From Pseudooceanicola aestuarii (GTDB taxonomy: Bacteria; Pseudomonadota; Alphaproteobacteria; Rhodobacterales; Rhodobacteraceae): a stretch of DNA of 64,000 nucleotides. Position 1 is the stretch's first letter; each line of letters starts with the position of its first letter. A model generated the notes under the pieces. It was not told where the DNA came from, did not search any database, and worked only from the letters and a program-made list of their open reading frames with translations. The DNA lies in assembly GCF_010614805.1 (NCBI RefSeq), contig NZ_JAAFZC010000001.1:731001-795000 (forward strand), in the 5' to 3' direction. Positions 36,242 to 44,886 of the stretch are shown here, in pieces. The translations under genes were made by a program, and so were the position numbers.

Positions 36242-36859
36242 TTGCCGCATGATCACGATCCCGGCGATCACAGCCACCTGGACGACATGACCGCCCGCGT
36301 CATGGCGCTGGAAACCGTGCTGACGGAAAAGGGCCTGCTGGACCCCGCCGCCATCGACGCCATCGTCGAGACCTACGAGACCCGCGTCGGCCCCCGCAAC
36401 GGCGCCCAGGTGGTGGCCCGCGCCTGGACGGATCCCGATTTCGCCAACTGGCTGCGCCGGGATGCGACGGCGGCGATTGCCGCGATGGGCTTCACGGGAC
36501 GGCAGGGCGAACACATGGTCGCGGTGTTCAACGGGCCGCGCGATCACAACATGGTCGTCTGCACCCTGTGCTCCTGCTACCCGTGGAGCGTTCTGGGCCT
36601 GCCACCCGTCTGGTACAAATCCGCGCCCTACCGCGCCCGCGCGGTGAAGGACCCGCGCGGGGTGCTGACGGAATTCGGCGTCACCCTGCCCGAGGGCGCG
36701 CAGGTCCATGTCTGGGACAGCACGGCGGAGGTCCGCTATCTGGTGATCCCCGCCCGCCCCGAGGGCACCGAAGATCTGGACGAAGCGGCGCTGGCCGATC
36801 TGGTCACCCGCGACAGCATGATCGGGACCGGGCTGGCCCTGGCCCCGGGGGCTGCATGA
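36242..36859 (+). CDS. nthA: Nitrile hydratase subunit alpha, cobalt type
   Basis: Nitrile hydratase hydrates nitriles to amides. The 205-residue alpha subunit carries the metal site VCTLCSC at residues 106-112 (ligands Cys107, Cys110, Ser111, Cys112). Thr in C-T-L-C-S-C marks the Co(III) type; iron enzymes have Ser. Other landmarks are [27 protein letters not shown] and VHVWDSTAE. The start is TTG at 36242, preceded by GGAGGGCTGAG, giving the His-rich [11 protein letters not shown]-terminus usual for the family. It follows glcB by 3 bases and overlaps nthB by 4. Confidence 0.95.
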   Translation: MPHDHDPGDHSHLDDMTARVMALETVLTEKGLLDPAAIDAIVETYETRVGPRNGAQVVARAWTDPDFANWLRRDATAAIAAMGFTGRQGEHMVAVFNGPRDHNMVVCTLCSCYPWSVLGLPPVWYKSAPYRARAVKDPRGVLTEFGVTLPEGAQVHVWDSTAEVRYLVIPARPEGTEDLDEAALADLVTRDSMIGTGLALAPGAA

Positions 36860-37518
36860 ACGGCCCGCAGGATCTGGGCGGGCGCGACGGCTTCGGCCCC
36901 ATCGCGCCAGAGCGGGACGAACCGCTGTTTCATGCCCCCTGGGAGCGGCGCGCCCTGGGCGTGACCCTCGCCGCCGGCGCACATGGCGCCTGGAGCATCG
37001 ACGAATCCCGCCATGCCCGCGAGAATCGTGACCCGGCGCAATATCACAGCCTCAGCTATTATGCCCTGTGGCTGCACGCGCTGGAGGATCTTCTGAAGAC
37101 CCACGGCATGGTCACCCAGGCAGAGCTGGATCGCGGTCATGCCGACGCGCCCGCCCCTCTGGCCGACCGCACGTTGCGCCCCGACCAGGTGGCGCCGATG
37201 CTGGCGCGCGGCGGCCCGGCGGATCGCGATCCCGGCGACAGCCGCCCGGCCTTTGACGTCGGCGACACGGTGCGCACCCGCAATCTGCAACCGCGCGGTC
37301 ATATCCGCCTGCCCGCATATGCACGTGAGAAATCCGGCCGGATCGACGCGGTGCGCGGCTATCATGTCTTTCCCGATGCCAGCGCGCGGGGCGATCTTGA
37401 TGTGGCGCATTGGCTATATACCGTGGCCTTTGATGCGCAGATCCTGTTCGGCACCGAGGCCCGCGCCGGCGACACGATCCGCATCGACGCATGGGAGCCC
37501 TATCTTGACCGCCTCTGA
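36856..37518 (+). CDS. nthB: Nitrile hydratase subunit beta
   Basis: The beta subunit forms the tight dimer with alpha and supplies the two Arg residues that contact the oxidised Cys ligands. The 220-residue protein starts [16 protein letters not shown], the family start (M-N-G-x-x-D-x-G-G), followed by [13 protein letters not shown], then the C-terminal barrel with [21 protein letters not shown] and the end block [10 protein letters not shown] and [14 protein letters not shown] overlap with nthA ensures equimolar synthesis. It overlaps the accessory gene by 14 bases. Confidence 0.95.
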   Translation: MNGPQDLGGRDGFGPIAPERDEPLFHAPWERRALGVTLAAGAHGAWSIDESRHARENRDPAQYHSLSYYALWLHALEDLLKTHGMVTQAELDRGHADAPAPLADRTLRPDQVAPMLARGGPADRDPGDSRPAFDVGDTVRTRNLQPRGHIRLPAYAREKSGRIDAVRGYHVFPDASARGDLDVAHWLYTVAFDAQILFGTEARAGDTIRIDAWEPYLDRL

Positions 37519-37885
37519 CCACCCCATCGACACCCCCGGCCTGCCACGCGACGCGGGCGGCGAACCGGTGTTCTTCGAACCCTGGCAGGCGCGCGCCTTC
37601 GCAGTGACGGTGGCCCTGCACCAGGCGGGCACGTTCAGCTGGACGGACTGGGCGGCGACGCTGTCGGCCCAGCTGTCCCGCCATCCCGCGAAGGGCGCCT
37701 GCCCGGAGGACCACGCCCGCGCCTATTTCCACGCCTGGCTCGCCGCCACCGAAGAGCTGCTGACCGCCCGCGCCGTCACAGATCCGGCCCGCATCTCCGA
37801 AGCCGCCGCCACCTGGCAACGCGCGGCAGCGGCGACGCCGCACGGCAGGCCGATCGAATATGCCGCCGGCCTGCCCGCGGGCTGA
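37505..37885 (+). CDS. Nitrile hydratase accessory protein (beta-N-terminus-like activator)
   Basis: Cobalt-type nitrile hydratases need a small activator (NhlE/P14K type) that resembles the N-terminal part of the beta subunit and exchanges the alpha subunit during cobalt insertion. The 126-residue frame from a TTG at 37505 has PVFFEPWQARAFAVTVALHQAG and ARAYFHAWLAATEELL, parallel to the beta-subunit segments [21 protein letters not shown] and [18 protein letters not shown] precedes the TTG. The gene position directly after nthB is the classical one. The start codon is less certain than the identity. Confidence 0.86.
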   Translation: MTASDHPIDTPGLPRDAGGEPVFFEPWQARAFAVTVALHQAGTFSWTDWAATLSAQLSRHPAKGACPEDHARAYFHAWLAATEELLTARAVTDPARISEAAATWQRAAAATPHGRPIEYAAGLPAG

Positions 37886-37909
37886 ATGGCAAGCTGAATG
37901 GCGGGCGGC

Positions 37910-38146
37910 TCAGAACGCCTTGAAGGTCAGGGTGGTCAAGGTCCGCTCGATCCCGTCGATCTTCAGGAGGTTCTCGTTGATGTAGAGGCCGATATCCTCC
38001 GTCTCGGGGACATACATCTTCAGCAGCAGGTCATATTCGCCGCTGGTGGAATACAGCTCTGAATGGATCTCCCGCAGGACGATCTGCGCGGCCACGTCAT
38101 AGCCCGTGCCGGGCTTGCACCGGATCTGAACGAATACACATTTCAT
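37910..38146 (-). CDS. Stand-alone Lrp/AsnC ligand-binding (RAM) domain protein
   Basis: The 78-residue protein has only the alpha-beta RAM sandwich: [42 protein letters not shown] and [19 protein letters not shown]. The DNA-binding domain of Lrp/AsnC is absent. A strong AGGAGG stands upstream of the ATG at 38146. Such free RAM proteins (dimeric alpha-beta barrel) are common in alphaproteobacteria and may bind an amino acid or modulate full-length Lrp proteins. Function not established. Confidence 0.85.
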   Translation of the reverse strand: MKCVFVQIRCKPGTGYDVAAQIVLREIHSELYSTSGEYDLLLKMYVPETEDIGLYINENLLKIDGIERTLTTLTFKAF

Positions 38147-38288
38147 GGCTCGCCTCCTGCTGTCGCGCGCCGCCTGCCGGGCGCCCCGCACCAGAGGTAG
38201 CGGCCTTCGCCCCGAAGGCCAAGCCAAAGCTGGACTTGCCGTGCCATCGCAGGACGTTACAGTCACCACGCGGCAGAACGGGGGCACC

Positions 38289-38723
38289 ATGAAACCGATC
38301 CATATCCTGAACGGACCGAACCTGAACCTGCTGGGCAAGCGCCAGCCCGAGATCTACGGGCACGACACGCTGGACGATGTGGCGACCCTGTGCCGCCAGG
38401 CCGCGGGCGGGGTGGAGATCGTGCAGCGCCAGTCCAACCACGAAGGCCAGTTGATCGACTGGATTCACGAGGCCCGGCAGGACGCTTCGGGCATCGTGAT
38501 CAACGCCGCCGCCTATACCCATACCTCCGTCGCCATCCTGGACGCGCTGAACACGTTCGAGGGGCCGGTGATGGAGGTCCATATCAGCCAGGTCCACCGA
38601 AGGGAGGCCTTCCGCCACCATTCCTTTGTCGCGCAGCGCGCCGACGGGGTGATCGCCGGGCTGGGAATCGAAGGCTACGCCGCCGCCGTGCGCCGTATCT
38701 GTCAGCTGAACCGGAAGGATTGA
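38289..38723 (+). CDS. aroQ: Type II 3-dehydroquinate dehydratase
   Basis: The enzyme dehydrates 3-dehydroquinate to 3-dehydroshikimate in the shikimate pathway. The 144-residue protein begins [20 protein letters not shown], then EIYG with the catalytic Tyr23 region, [26 protein letters not shown] and [15 protein letters not shown] with the active-site His and Arg residues. Length fits the dodecameric type II class. The start at 38289 is unambiguous. It is followed by the HpcH-type aldolase 2 bases later, so the two are co-transcribed. Confidence 0.96.
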   Translation: MKPIHILNGPNLNLLGKRQPEIYGHDTLDDVATLCRQAAGGVEIVQRQSNHEGQLIDWIHEARQDASGIVINAAAYTHTSVAILDALNTFEGPVMEVHISQVHRREAFRHHSFVAQRADGVIAGLGIEGYAAAVRRICQLNRKD

Positions 38724-38725
38724 GA

Positions 38726-39487
38726 ATGGACATGCCGAAGAACGCCTTCAAGGCCGCGCTGGCGGCAGGGCAGCGCCAGGTCGGGATGTGGTGCACCCTG
38801 CCCGATCCCGGCGTGGTCGAATTGCTGGCGGGCTGCGGCTATGACTGGCTGCTGCTGGACACCGAACACGCGCCCAACGACGCGGCCGGCACCCAGCCGC
38901 TCATGCAGGCCGCCGCGCCCTACCCGGTGTCGACCATTGTCCGCGTCGGCTGGAACGACCCGGTGGAGATCAAGCGGGTGCTGGATTGCGGCGCCCAGAC
39001 GATCATGGTCCCCTATGTGCAGAATGCGCAGGAGGCCCGCGCCGCCGTCGCCGCCGCGCATTACCCGCCCAACGGCAGCCGGGGCGTGGCCGGGGCCACC
39101 CGCGCCAGCCGCTACGGTGCCGTGACCGATTACATCGCCCGCGCCGCACAGGAAACCTGCGTCCTGGTCCAGGTCGAAAGCGTGGAGGCCACGGCCCGGA
39201 TCGAGGAGATCGCCAAGGTGCCCGGTGTCGACGGTATCTTTGTCGGCCCGGCTGACCTCTCGGCCTCCATGGGGTTGACCGGCCAGACCGGCCACCCGAA
39301 GGTTCAGGAGGCCGTTCTTGACGCCCTGCGCCGCATCACCGCCGCCGGAAAACCGGCCGGCATCCTGTCCCTGGACCGTGACTTCATGTCCCGCGCCCTG
39401 GACGCCGGAGCCCTTTTCGCCGCCATCGACCTGGACGCCGCCCTCCTGCGACGCGCCGCCGTTGCCCGGCGGGGGGAGGTCGGGTGA
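38726..39487 (+). CDS. HpcH/HpaI family class II aldolase
   Basis: The 253-residue protein belongs to the HpcH/HpaI family of metal-dependent pyruvate aldolases (4-hydroxy-2-oxoheptanedioate or 2-keto-3-deoxy sugar acid aldolases). Landmarks are QVGMWCTLPDPGVVELLAGCG, DWLLLDTEHAP (acid and metal region), IVRVGWNDPVEIKRVLD, QTIMVPYVQNAQEARA, GSRGVAG and VDGIFVGPADLSASMG. The exact substrate cannot be read from the sequence. It is co-transcribed with aroQ and ends before a strong terminator. Confidence 0.92.
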   Translation: MDMPKNAFKAALAAGQRQVGMWCTLPDPGVVELLAGCGYDWLLLDTEHAPNDAAGTQPLMQAAAPYPVSTIVRVGWNDPVEIKRVLDCGAQTIMVPYVQNAQEARAAVAAAHYPPNGSRGVAGATRASRYGAVTDYIARAAQETCVLVQVESVEATARIEEIAKVPGVDGIFVGPADLSASMGLTGQTGHPKVQEAVLDALRRITAAGKPAGILSLDRDFMSRALDAGALFAAIDLDAALLRRAAVARRGEVG

Positions 39488-39588
39488 GGTGAGGGCCCAG
39501 GCCCCGCCCCGCGCGCGCCAACTCTGACGCCAACGCGGTGCCGCGCCCTGTAACCTGGCGCCCTGCACCCGGCGCCCCCCAAACCCGA

Positions 39589-39618
39589 ACCGCCCCCGCA
39601 GCATCCTGCGGGGGCGGT
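39589..39618. terminator. Bidirectional terminator between the aldolase and tctA genes
   Basis: ACCGCCCCCGCA, a six-base loop and TGCGGGGGCGGT form a perfect 12-bp stem about 100 bases after the aldolase stop and 26 bases after the tctA stop on the other strand. The T content beyond is modest on both sides (CTGTTCTG and GTTCGGGTTTG). Confidence 0.8.
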
Positions 39619-39643
39619 CTGTTCTGCGATCAGGGGCGAAGGG

Positions 39644-41176
39644 TCAGTCGCGGGTCGCGCTTTCGGCGTCGCGGCGCATGCGGGCCTTGACGATGCGGCC
39701 GATGAACAGCGGCAGGACAAAGCCCACGATTGCCACCGTCCACAGGCCGATGGCCAGCGGGCTGCCGACCAGCGTCCAGTAATCCCCGTTGGAGATCGTG
39801 ACGGCGCGGCGCAGGTTGTTCTCCATCGTGTTGCCCAGCAACGTGCCCAGGATGATCGGCACCAGCGGCACATCCAGCTTGCGCAGCACCCAGCCCGCGA
39901 CGCCGAACCCGATCATCACCAGAAGGTCGAAGCTGGAGCCGGAGATACCGTAGATCCCGACGAAGCTGACCATCGCCACAACCGGCATCAGGATGCGCGG
40001 CGGGACCATCAGCACGCGGGTGAACAGGCCGACCATCGGGATGTTCATCGCCAACAGCATGAAGTTGGCGATGAACAGCGCCGCGATCAGGCCCCAGACC
40101 ACATCCGGGTTGTTGGCGAACAGCAGCGGGCCGGGGGTGATGTTCAGTGACAGCAACACCGCCAGCAGCACCGCCGTCGTGCCCGACCCCGGCACTCCGA
40201 GGCTGAGCATGGGCACCAGCGCGCCCCCGGCGGCGGCGTTGTTGCCGGCCTCGGGCGCGGCGACCCCTCGGGGGTCACCGGTGCCGAAGGTGCCGTCCCG
40301 GTCCACCAGCTTCTTCTCCATGGAATAGGAGATGAAAGACCCAAGAGAAGCCCCCGCGCCCGGCAGCACCCCGGCCAGGAACCCCAGCCCCGAGGACCGC
40401 AGCATCGTCGGTGTACAGGCCTTCAGCATCGACCAGGATGGCGTCAGGCGCCCGACCTCGATCTTGCGGCCCTGGGCGTCGGCGCTGCCATGGCGATGTT
40501 CGAGAAAGATGAACACCTCCGACAGGGCGAAAAGTCCGACGATCGCCACCAGGAAGTCGATCCCGTCGTACAGGTGCACCTCTCCGAAGGTCAGGCGCGG
40601 CACGCCGGTCTGGGTGTCCACCCCGATCACCGCCAGCCCCAGCCCCAGCATCGCGGCAAAGGCCGATTTCGCCTGGTTGGTGGAGGACACGCCGCCCAGT
40701 GTGGCAAAAGCCAGCGCGAACAGCGCGAAATATTCCGCCGGGCCGAACAGCAGGGCGAATTTCACCAGCTGTGGCGCCAGGAAGATCAGCCCCCAGGTGG
40801 CCAGGAACGCCCCGACAAAGGACGCCACGCCCGACAGGGACAGCGCCTGCCCGGCCATGCCCTTCTGCGCCATGGGATAGCCGTCCAGGCAGGTCATCAT
40901 CGCCGGTTCATCGCCGGGGATGTTCAACAGGATCGACGAGATCCGCCCCCCGTACATCGCCCCGTAGTAGACCGAGGTCAGCAGGATCAGCGAGGGCGTG
41001 GCGGCCAATCCCATGGTAAAGGCCAGCGGGATCAGGATCGCCACGCCGTTCGACGGGCCCAGTCCGGGCAGCGCGCCCATGATCGTGCCCAGGAAACAGC
41101 CCAGGATCGCCAGGCCCAGGTTCTGCCAGGTCAGCGCGATGGCAAAGCCATCGGCCAGAGATGACATCATGTCCAT
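39644..41176 (-). CDS. tctA: Tripartite tricarboxylate transporter, large membrane subunit
   Basis: TctA is the ion-coupled transport subunit for citrate-type carboxylates delivered by TctC. The 510-residue protein has about 11-12 hydrophobic helices and the family signatures GTIMGALPGLGPSNGVAILIPL (about 32-53) and YYGAMYGGRISSILLNIPGDE (about 91-111, key G-G-R-I-S). The later GVPGSGTTAVLL is also typical. It follows tctB by 15 bases on the minus strand and ends the operon at the shared terminator. Confidence 0.95.
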   Translation of the reverse strand: MDMMSSLADGFAIALTWQNLGLAILGCFLGTIMGALPGLGPSNGVAILIPLAFTMGLAATPSLILLTSVYYGAMYGGRISSILLNIPGDEPAMMTCLDGYPMAQKGMAGQALSLSGVASFVGAFLATWGLIFLAPQLVKFALLFGPAEYFALFALAFATLGGVSSTNQAKSAFAAMLGLGLAVIGVDTQTGVPRLTFGEVHLYDGIDFLVAIVGLFALSEVFIFLEHRHGSADAQGRKIEVGRLTPSWSMLKACTPTMLRSSGLGFLAGVLPGAGASLGSFISYSMEKKLVDRDGTFGTGDPRGVAAPEAGNNAAAGGALVPMLSLGVPGSGTTAVLLAVLLSLNITPGPLLFANNPDVVWGLIAALFIANFMLLAMNIPMVGLFTRVLMVPPRILMPVVAMVSFVGIYGISGSSFDLLVMIGFGVAGWVLRKLDVPLVPIILGTLLGNTMENNLRRAVTISNGDYWTLVGSPLAIGLWTVAIVGFVLPLFIGRIVKARMRRDAESATRD

Positions 41177-41191
41177 GAGAAGCCTCCGCGC

Positions 41192-41623
41192 TCAGAAACC
41201 CCAGGGACCGCGCGCCAGCGACAATCCCAGGATCAGGTGAAAGATGACGTAGATGCCGACCGAGGTGCAGACCCCTACCAGCAGCGATTGCAGCGGTCCG
41301 GTGCCCAGTCGCCAGGTCAGGTAGGCGGCGGCCACGGCTGTCGCCAGGACAAAGCCGACCTCGGGCAGGAACTGCGCGTAGAGGATCATCACCACCACGG
41401 CCGCCGCGATTTCCAGCAGGCGGGCCGTTGCCGGCCAGCGCGGATCGGCGTCCGGGCGCAGGATGATCGCCACCGAGGCCAGGCCCAGGATGGTCGCGAT
41501 GATCAGCGGGAATGTCTTGGGCCCGACGGCGTCAGAGAGGAAACTCTCCTCGATCTGAAGGGTGGCCCAGGCGAAGAAGATCGCCAGGAGAAGCCCGAAG
41601 GCTCCGAATATGCGGTCGCTCAT
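41192..41623 (-). CDS. tctB: Tripartite tricarboxylate transporter, small membrane subunit
   Basis: TctB is the four-helix membrane partner of TctA, poorly conserved in sequence. The 143-residue protein has four hydrophobic segments (about 7-25, 40-57, 72-90 and 110-135) and the GPKTFPLIIATIL block common to the family. The ATG at 41623 follows GGGGGAG; a longer open frame runs back through the hairpin after tctC. Confidence 0.9.
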   Translation of the reverse strand: MSDRIFGAFGLLLAIFFAWATLQIEESFLSDAVGPKTFPLIIATILGLASVAIILRPDADPRWPATARLLEIAAAVVVMILYAQFLPEVGFVLATAVAAAYLTWRLGTGPLQSLLVGVCTSVGIYVIFHLILGLSLARGPWGF

Positions 41624-41643
41624 GATGTCTCCCCCTTGAAAAG

Positions 41644-41671
41644 CCGGGCCCGGAGGTGTCTCCGGGCCCGG
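41644..41671 (-). terminator. Intercistronic hairpin between tctC and tctB
   Basis: CCGGGCCCGGAG, loop and CTCCGGGCCCGG form a perfect 12-bp stem with a 4-base loop in the spacer after the binding-protein gene tctC. The same arrangement follows choX. It likely limits readthrough into the membrane genes or stabilises the tctC message. Confidence 0.78.
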
Positions 41672-41716
41672 AAGTGCGCAGGCGGTCAGCTGCAAGTGGC
41701 CCGCGCGGTCACGGGA

Positions 41717-42715
41717 TCATTTGATGATCCCGATTTCCTTCGAAATGGACTGGATCTGTGCCACGGATTCGGCCACGAAACCCTCGAAGGCCGCGCCTTG
41801 CAGGTCCAGCGGCGCCAGGCCGTTGTTGGCCATGATCTCTTTCCACGCGTCGGAGGCATAGAGATCGCCCAGCTTCGACACCCAGCCCTCGTAGGCGGCG
41901 TCGGACATGCCGCCCGGCGCGTAGAACCCGCGCCAATTGGCACCGATGGCGTCCACGCCCTGTTCGCGGGCGGTGGGGAAATCGGCGAATTCGCCGGGGA
42001 GGCGGTCGGGCGCCAGCACCGCGATCACCTTGATATCACCGGAATCGACAAAGCCCTTGGCCTCGGAGATATCGCCGGTGAAGGCCTGGACGGACCCTGC
42101 CAGCAGCTGGGTGACCGCCTCGCCGCCGCCGTCAAAGGCGATGTACTTGACCTTGCGCACGTCCTCGATCCCGTAGGCATTGGCCGCGATCAGGACTTTC
42201 AGGTGATCCCAGCCCCCCACGGCAGAGCCGCCGGCCACGGAGACGGAGGTGGGGTCTGCCTTGATCTGGTCCAGCAACTCCGGCAGGGTTTCGACCTCGC
42301 TTTCGGCAGAGACGGCGATCACGCCGTAATCGGCGCCGATGGCCGCCAGCCAGCGCACCTGGTCCATGGTGTTTCCGGGGAACGCGCCCTGGGCCAGCCG
42401 CGTCGCGGTGGCAGAGGACGCGGCAACGATCAGGTCGTCGTCGTCACCGCGCTTGTTCACCACCTCGGCATAGGCCACGCCGCCACCGCCGCCGGCCATG
42501 TTCACGACCTGCATCGTCGTGGCGATCAGATCCTGGTCCTGCAAGGATTTGCCGACCTGGCGGCAGGTGAAATCCCAGCCGCCACCGGGGTTGGCGGGGG
42601 CGATGCATTCCGGGTTCTCGGGGGTAAAGGCCGCGTGGCTTTCGGCATGTGCGGCACCGGCGGCAAGGCCCAGCCCCGCGACGGCCAGCGCCGTGCGGAC
42701 GAAATTGAATGTCAT
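41717..42715 (-). CDS. tctC: Tripartite tricarboxylate transporter substrate-binding protein
   Basis: TctC is the periplasmic receptor (Bug family). The 332-residue protein has a signal peptide (MTFNFVRTALAVAGLGLAAGAAHA, residues 1-24) and conserved Bug-family elements: ANPGGGWDFTCRQ near the start (the usual P-a-G-G-x-x-D loop), VVNMAGGGGGVAYAEV, and GWDHLKVLIAANAYGI. The start at 42715 follows AGGAGGATACC. It is the first gene of the leftward tctCBA operon, divergent from the tctDE sensor genes with a 112-base spacer. The ligand is some di- or tricarboxylate but is not identifiable. Confidence 0.95.
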   Translation of the reverse strand: MTFNFVRTALAVAGLGLAAGAAHAESHAAFTPENPECIAPANPGGGWDFTCRQVGKSLQDQDLIATTMQVVNMAGGGGGVAYAEVVNKRGDDDDLIVAASSATATRLAQGAFPGNTMDQVRWLAAIGADYGVIAVSAESEVETLPELLDQIKADPTSVSVAGGSAVGGWDHLKVLIAANAYGIEDVRKVKYIAFDGGGEAVTQLLAGSVQAFTGDISEAKGFVDSGDIKVIAVLAPDRLPGEFADFPTAREQGVDAIGANWRGFYAPGGMSDAAYEGWVSKLGDLYASDAWKEIMANNGLAPLDLQGAAFEGFVAESVAQIQSISKEIGIIK

Positions 42716-42776
42716 AGGGTATCCTCCTCTGCGGGCGCGCTCTCCTTGCGGCCCTGTGCCGGGCACCATAGCGGTT

Positions 42777-42796
42777 GAACCTGTCGCGAACCTGTC
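42777..42796 (+). promoter_or_regulatory. Direct repeat, candidate TctD binding site
   Basis: GAACCTGTC at 42777-42785 is repeated exactly at 42788-42796. The 11-base period puts both on one DNA face, the spacing used by OmpR-family response regulators. It lies between tctC and tctD and so may control both. Confidence 0.6.
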
Positions 42797-42827
42797 ACAA
42801 CATCCCGTCGGGGAGGACAGCATCAGG

Positions 42828-43499
42828 ATGCGGATCTTGCTGGTAGAGGATGCCCGCGATCTGGCGGAGGCCACGGTGACCCGGTTCCGGGCCAGCGGGC
42901 TGGCCTGCGACCATGCCGATTGCATCGCCGCCGCGCGCGATCACCTGGCGGTGCAGGCCTATGACGCCGTGGTGCTGGATATCAACCTGCCGGACGGGTC
43001 GGGCACCGGCCTGCTGCGGGAGATGCGCGGCGCGGGCCACGCCATGCCGGTGCTGATGCTGACGGCGCAGATCTCGGTGGACGACAAGCTGTCTGCCTTT
43101 TCGCTGGGCGCCGACGATTACCTGGTCAAACCCTTCGACCAGCGGGAGCTGGAGGCCCGGCTGCACGTCATGACCCGCCGCGCCCAGGCCGATGCCGACA
43201 GCGAGATCACGCTGGGCGGGCTGCGTTATGATCCGGTCGGCGGGGTGGTGCGGCTGAACGATCAACGGCTTGAGCTGACGCGCCGCGAACTGGCGCTGCT
43301 GGGCCTCCTGATGCGCCACCGCGGCCAGGTGCTGAGCAAGGACCGCCTGTTGGAGGGGCTTTATTCCTTCGAGGACGCGGTGGTCGGGGTGAATGCCATC
43401 GAACTCTACGTTGCGCGGCTGCGGCGCAAGATCACCGGGGCCGGCGTGTCGATCCGCACCCTGCGCGGCCAGGGCTACGCGCTCGAATCCGATGGCTGA
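42828..43499 (+). CDS. tctD: OmpR family response regulator, TctD-like
   Basis: TctD-type regulators activate tct transporter genes when the carboxylate is present. The 223-residue protein has a receiver domain with acidic pocket (Glu7-Asp8), phosphorylation site Asp51 in VVLDINLPDG and Lys101 in DDYLVKPFD, then an OmpR winged helix with LTRREL, LSKDRLLEGLYSF and LRGQGYALES. The start at 42828 follows GGGGAGGACAGC. It overlaps the kinase gene by 8 bases. Divergent tctCBA is the likely target. Confidence 0.93.
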   Translation: MRILLVEDARDLAEATVTRFRASGLACDHADCIAAARDHLAVQAYDAVVLDINLPDGSGTGLLREMRGAGHAMPVLMLTAQISVDDKLSAFSLGADDYLVKPFDQRELEARLHVMTRRAQADADSEITLGGLRYDPVGGVVRLNDQRLELTRRELALLGLLMRHRGQVLSKDRLLEGLYSFEDAVVGVNAIELYVARLRRKITGAGVSIRTLRGQGYALESDG

Positions 43500-44886
43500 T
43501 CCGGCCCCGCCCCTGCCGGCGCGGCCGACCTGGTCGCTGACCGCGCGCATGGTGATCGGGCTGGGTGGTCTTTTGATGATCGGCGGCATCGTGCTGTCGC
43601 TGGCCGCGCTGGCCTATGGCCGCGCGGCGGCGCGGGATGCCTTCGACCGGCTGTTGGTCGGGGCGGCGGCCAATATCGCCGACAGCGTGTCCATCGTCGA
43701 CGGGACGCCAGTGGTGGATCTGCCGGTTTCGGCCTTCGAGTTGCTGGCGCTGGCGCCGGAGGACCGGATCGCCTACCAGGTCGCCGGACCGGACGGCACG
43801 GTGCTGACCGGCTATGCCGACCTGCCCCGGCCCGAGGATCGCGCCCGAGGCAGGCCACGGCTATACGATGCGCCGTTTGGCGCGGAACCGGCGCGCTATA
43901 TCCTGCAAACGCGGCGTTTCGCGGAACGAACCTTCTCCGGCAGTGTCGAGGTGATCGTGGGTCAGACCCTGCGGGCGCGCACCGCATTGGCCCGCGACAT
44001 CACGCGCAGCGCACTGATCGTTCTGGCGATCGGCGGGGTCGCGGTGCTGGTGCTGGCGGCGCTGGTGGTGCGCCGGGCGCTGCGCCCGCTGGATCGGCTG
44101 GCCGCTGTTCTGGCGGCGCGCGATCCGCAGGATCTGACCCGGCTGGACACCGCTGTGCCGCGCGAAATCGCCGGGCTGGTGGAGGCGCTGAACGGGTTCA
44201 CCGGCCGGCTGGACCGGCAGCTGGGCACCATGCGCGGCCTGATCTCGGATACCGCGCACCAGTTGCGCACCCCGGTCGCGGCCTTGCGTGCGCAAGCCGA
44301 TCTGGCCACCAAGGAACCGGACCTCGCCCGCCGCGACATGCTGGTCGACCGCATCCACCAGCGCAGTGTCGGGCTGGGTCGGCTGCTGGACCAGATGCTC
44401 TCCCGCGCGCTGGTTGCCCACCGCATCGACGCCGCCCGACGGGAAATTCTGGACCTGCGCGATATCGCGCTGGACGTGGTGGAAAGCGGTGATCACCAGC
44501 TGCTGGCGCCCGGCATGGAAATCCGGCTGGACATCGGCGCCAGCCCCGTGCCCCTGCGCGCCGACGCCTTCTCCCTCACCGAGGCGGCGCGCAACCTGCT
44601 GGGAAATGCGCTCGTTCATGGCGCGCCGCCCGTCCGGGTCGGCGCCGATCACACGGCCGGCCAGGTTTCCCTGTGGGTGGAGGATGCGGGCCCCGGCCCC
44701 GCGCCGGAACTGCGCGCCCGGTTGGGAGACAGGTTCCTGCGCGATGCCGCCTCCTCGGGGAAGAGCGCGGGACTGGGCCTGGCCATCGCGCAATCCGTCG
44801 CCGGCGCCTACGGCGGCGCGGTGAAGATGGAAACGCGCGCGACGGGATTTCGCATCTCCCTGACCTTTCCGGAGGGGCCGGAATGA
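43492..44886 (+). CDS. tctE: Sensor histidine kinase, TctE-like
   Basis: The 464-residue kinase has an N-terminal helix (about 20-43), a periplasmic sensor of about 130 residues (TctE N-terminal type), a second helix at about 172-193, a HAMP segment, and the phosphoacceptor His256 in DTAHQLRTPVAALRAQ. The ATPase domain shows N-box EAARNLLGNALVHG, and G-box GKSAGLGLAIAQSV. It pairs with the adjacent response regulator. Its stop overlaps the next gene by 4 bases, tying a binding protein to the kinase. Confidence 0.94.
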   Translation: MADPAPPLPARPTWSLTARMVIGLGGLLMIGGIVLSLAALAYGRAAARDAFDRLLVGAAANIADSVSIVDGTPVVDLPVSAFELLALAPEDRIAYQVAGPDGTVLTGYADLPRPEDRARGRPRLYDAPFGAEPARYILQTRRFAERTFSGSVEVIVGQTLRARTALARDITRSALIVLAIGGVAVLVLAALVVRRALRPLDRLAAVLAARDPQDLTRLDTAVPREIAGLVEALNGFTGRLDRQLGTMRGLISDTAHQLRTPVAALRAQADLATKEPDLARRDMLVDRIHQRSVGLGRLLDQMLSRALVAHRIDAARREILDLRDIALDVVESGDHQLLAPGMEIRLDIGASPVPLRADAFSLTEAARNLLGNALVHGAPPVRVGADHTAGQVSLWVEDAGPGPAPELRARLGDRFLRDAASSGKSAGLGLAIAQSVAGAYGGAVKMETRATGFRISLTFPEGPE

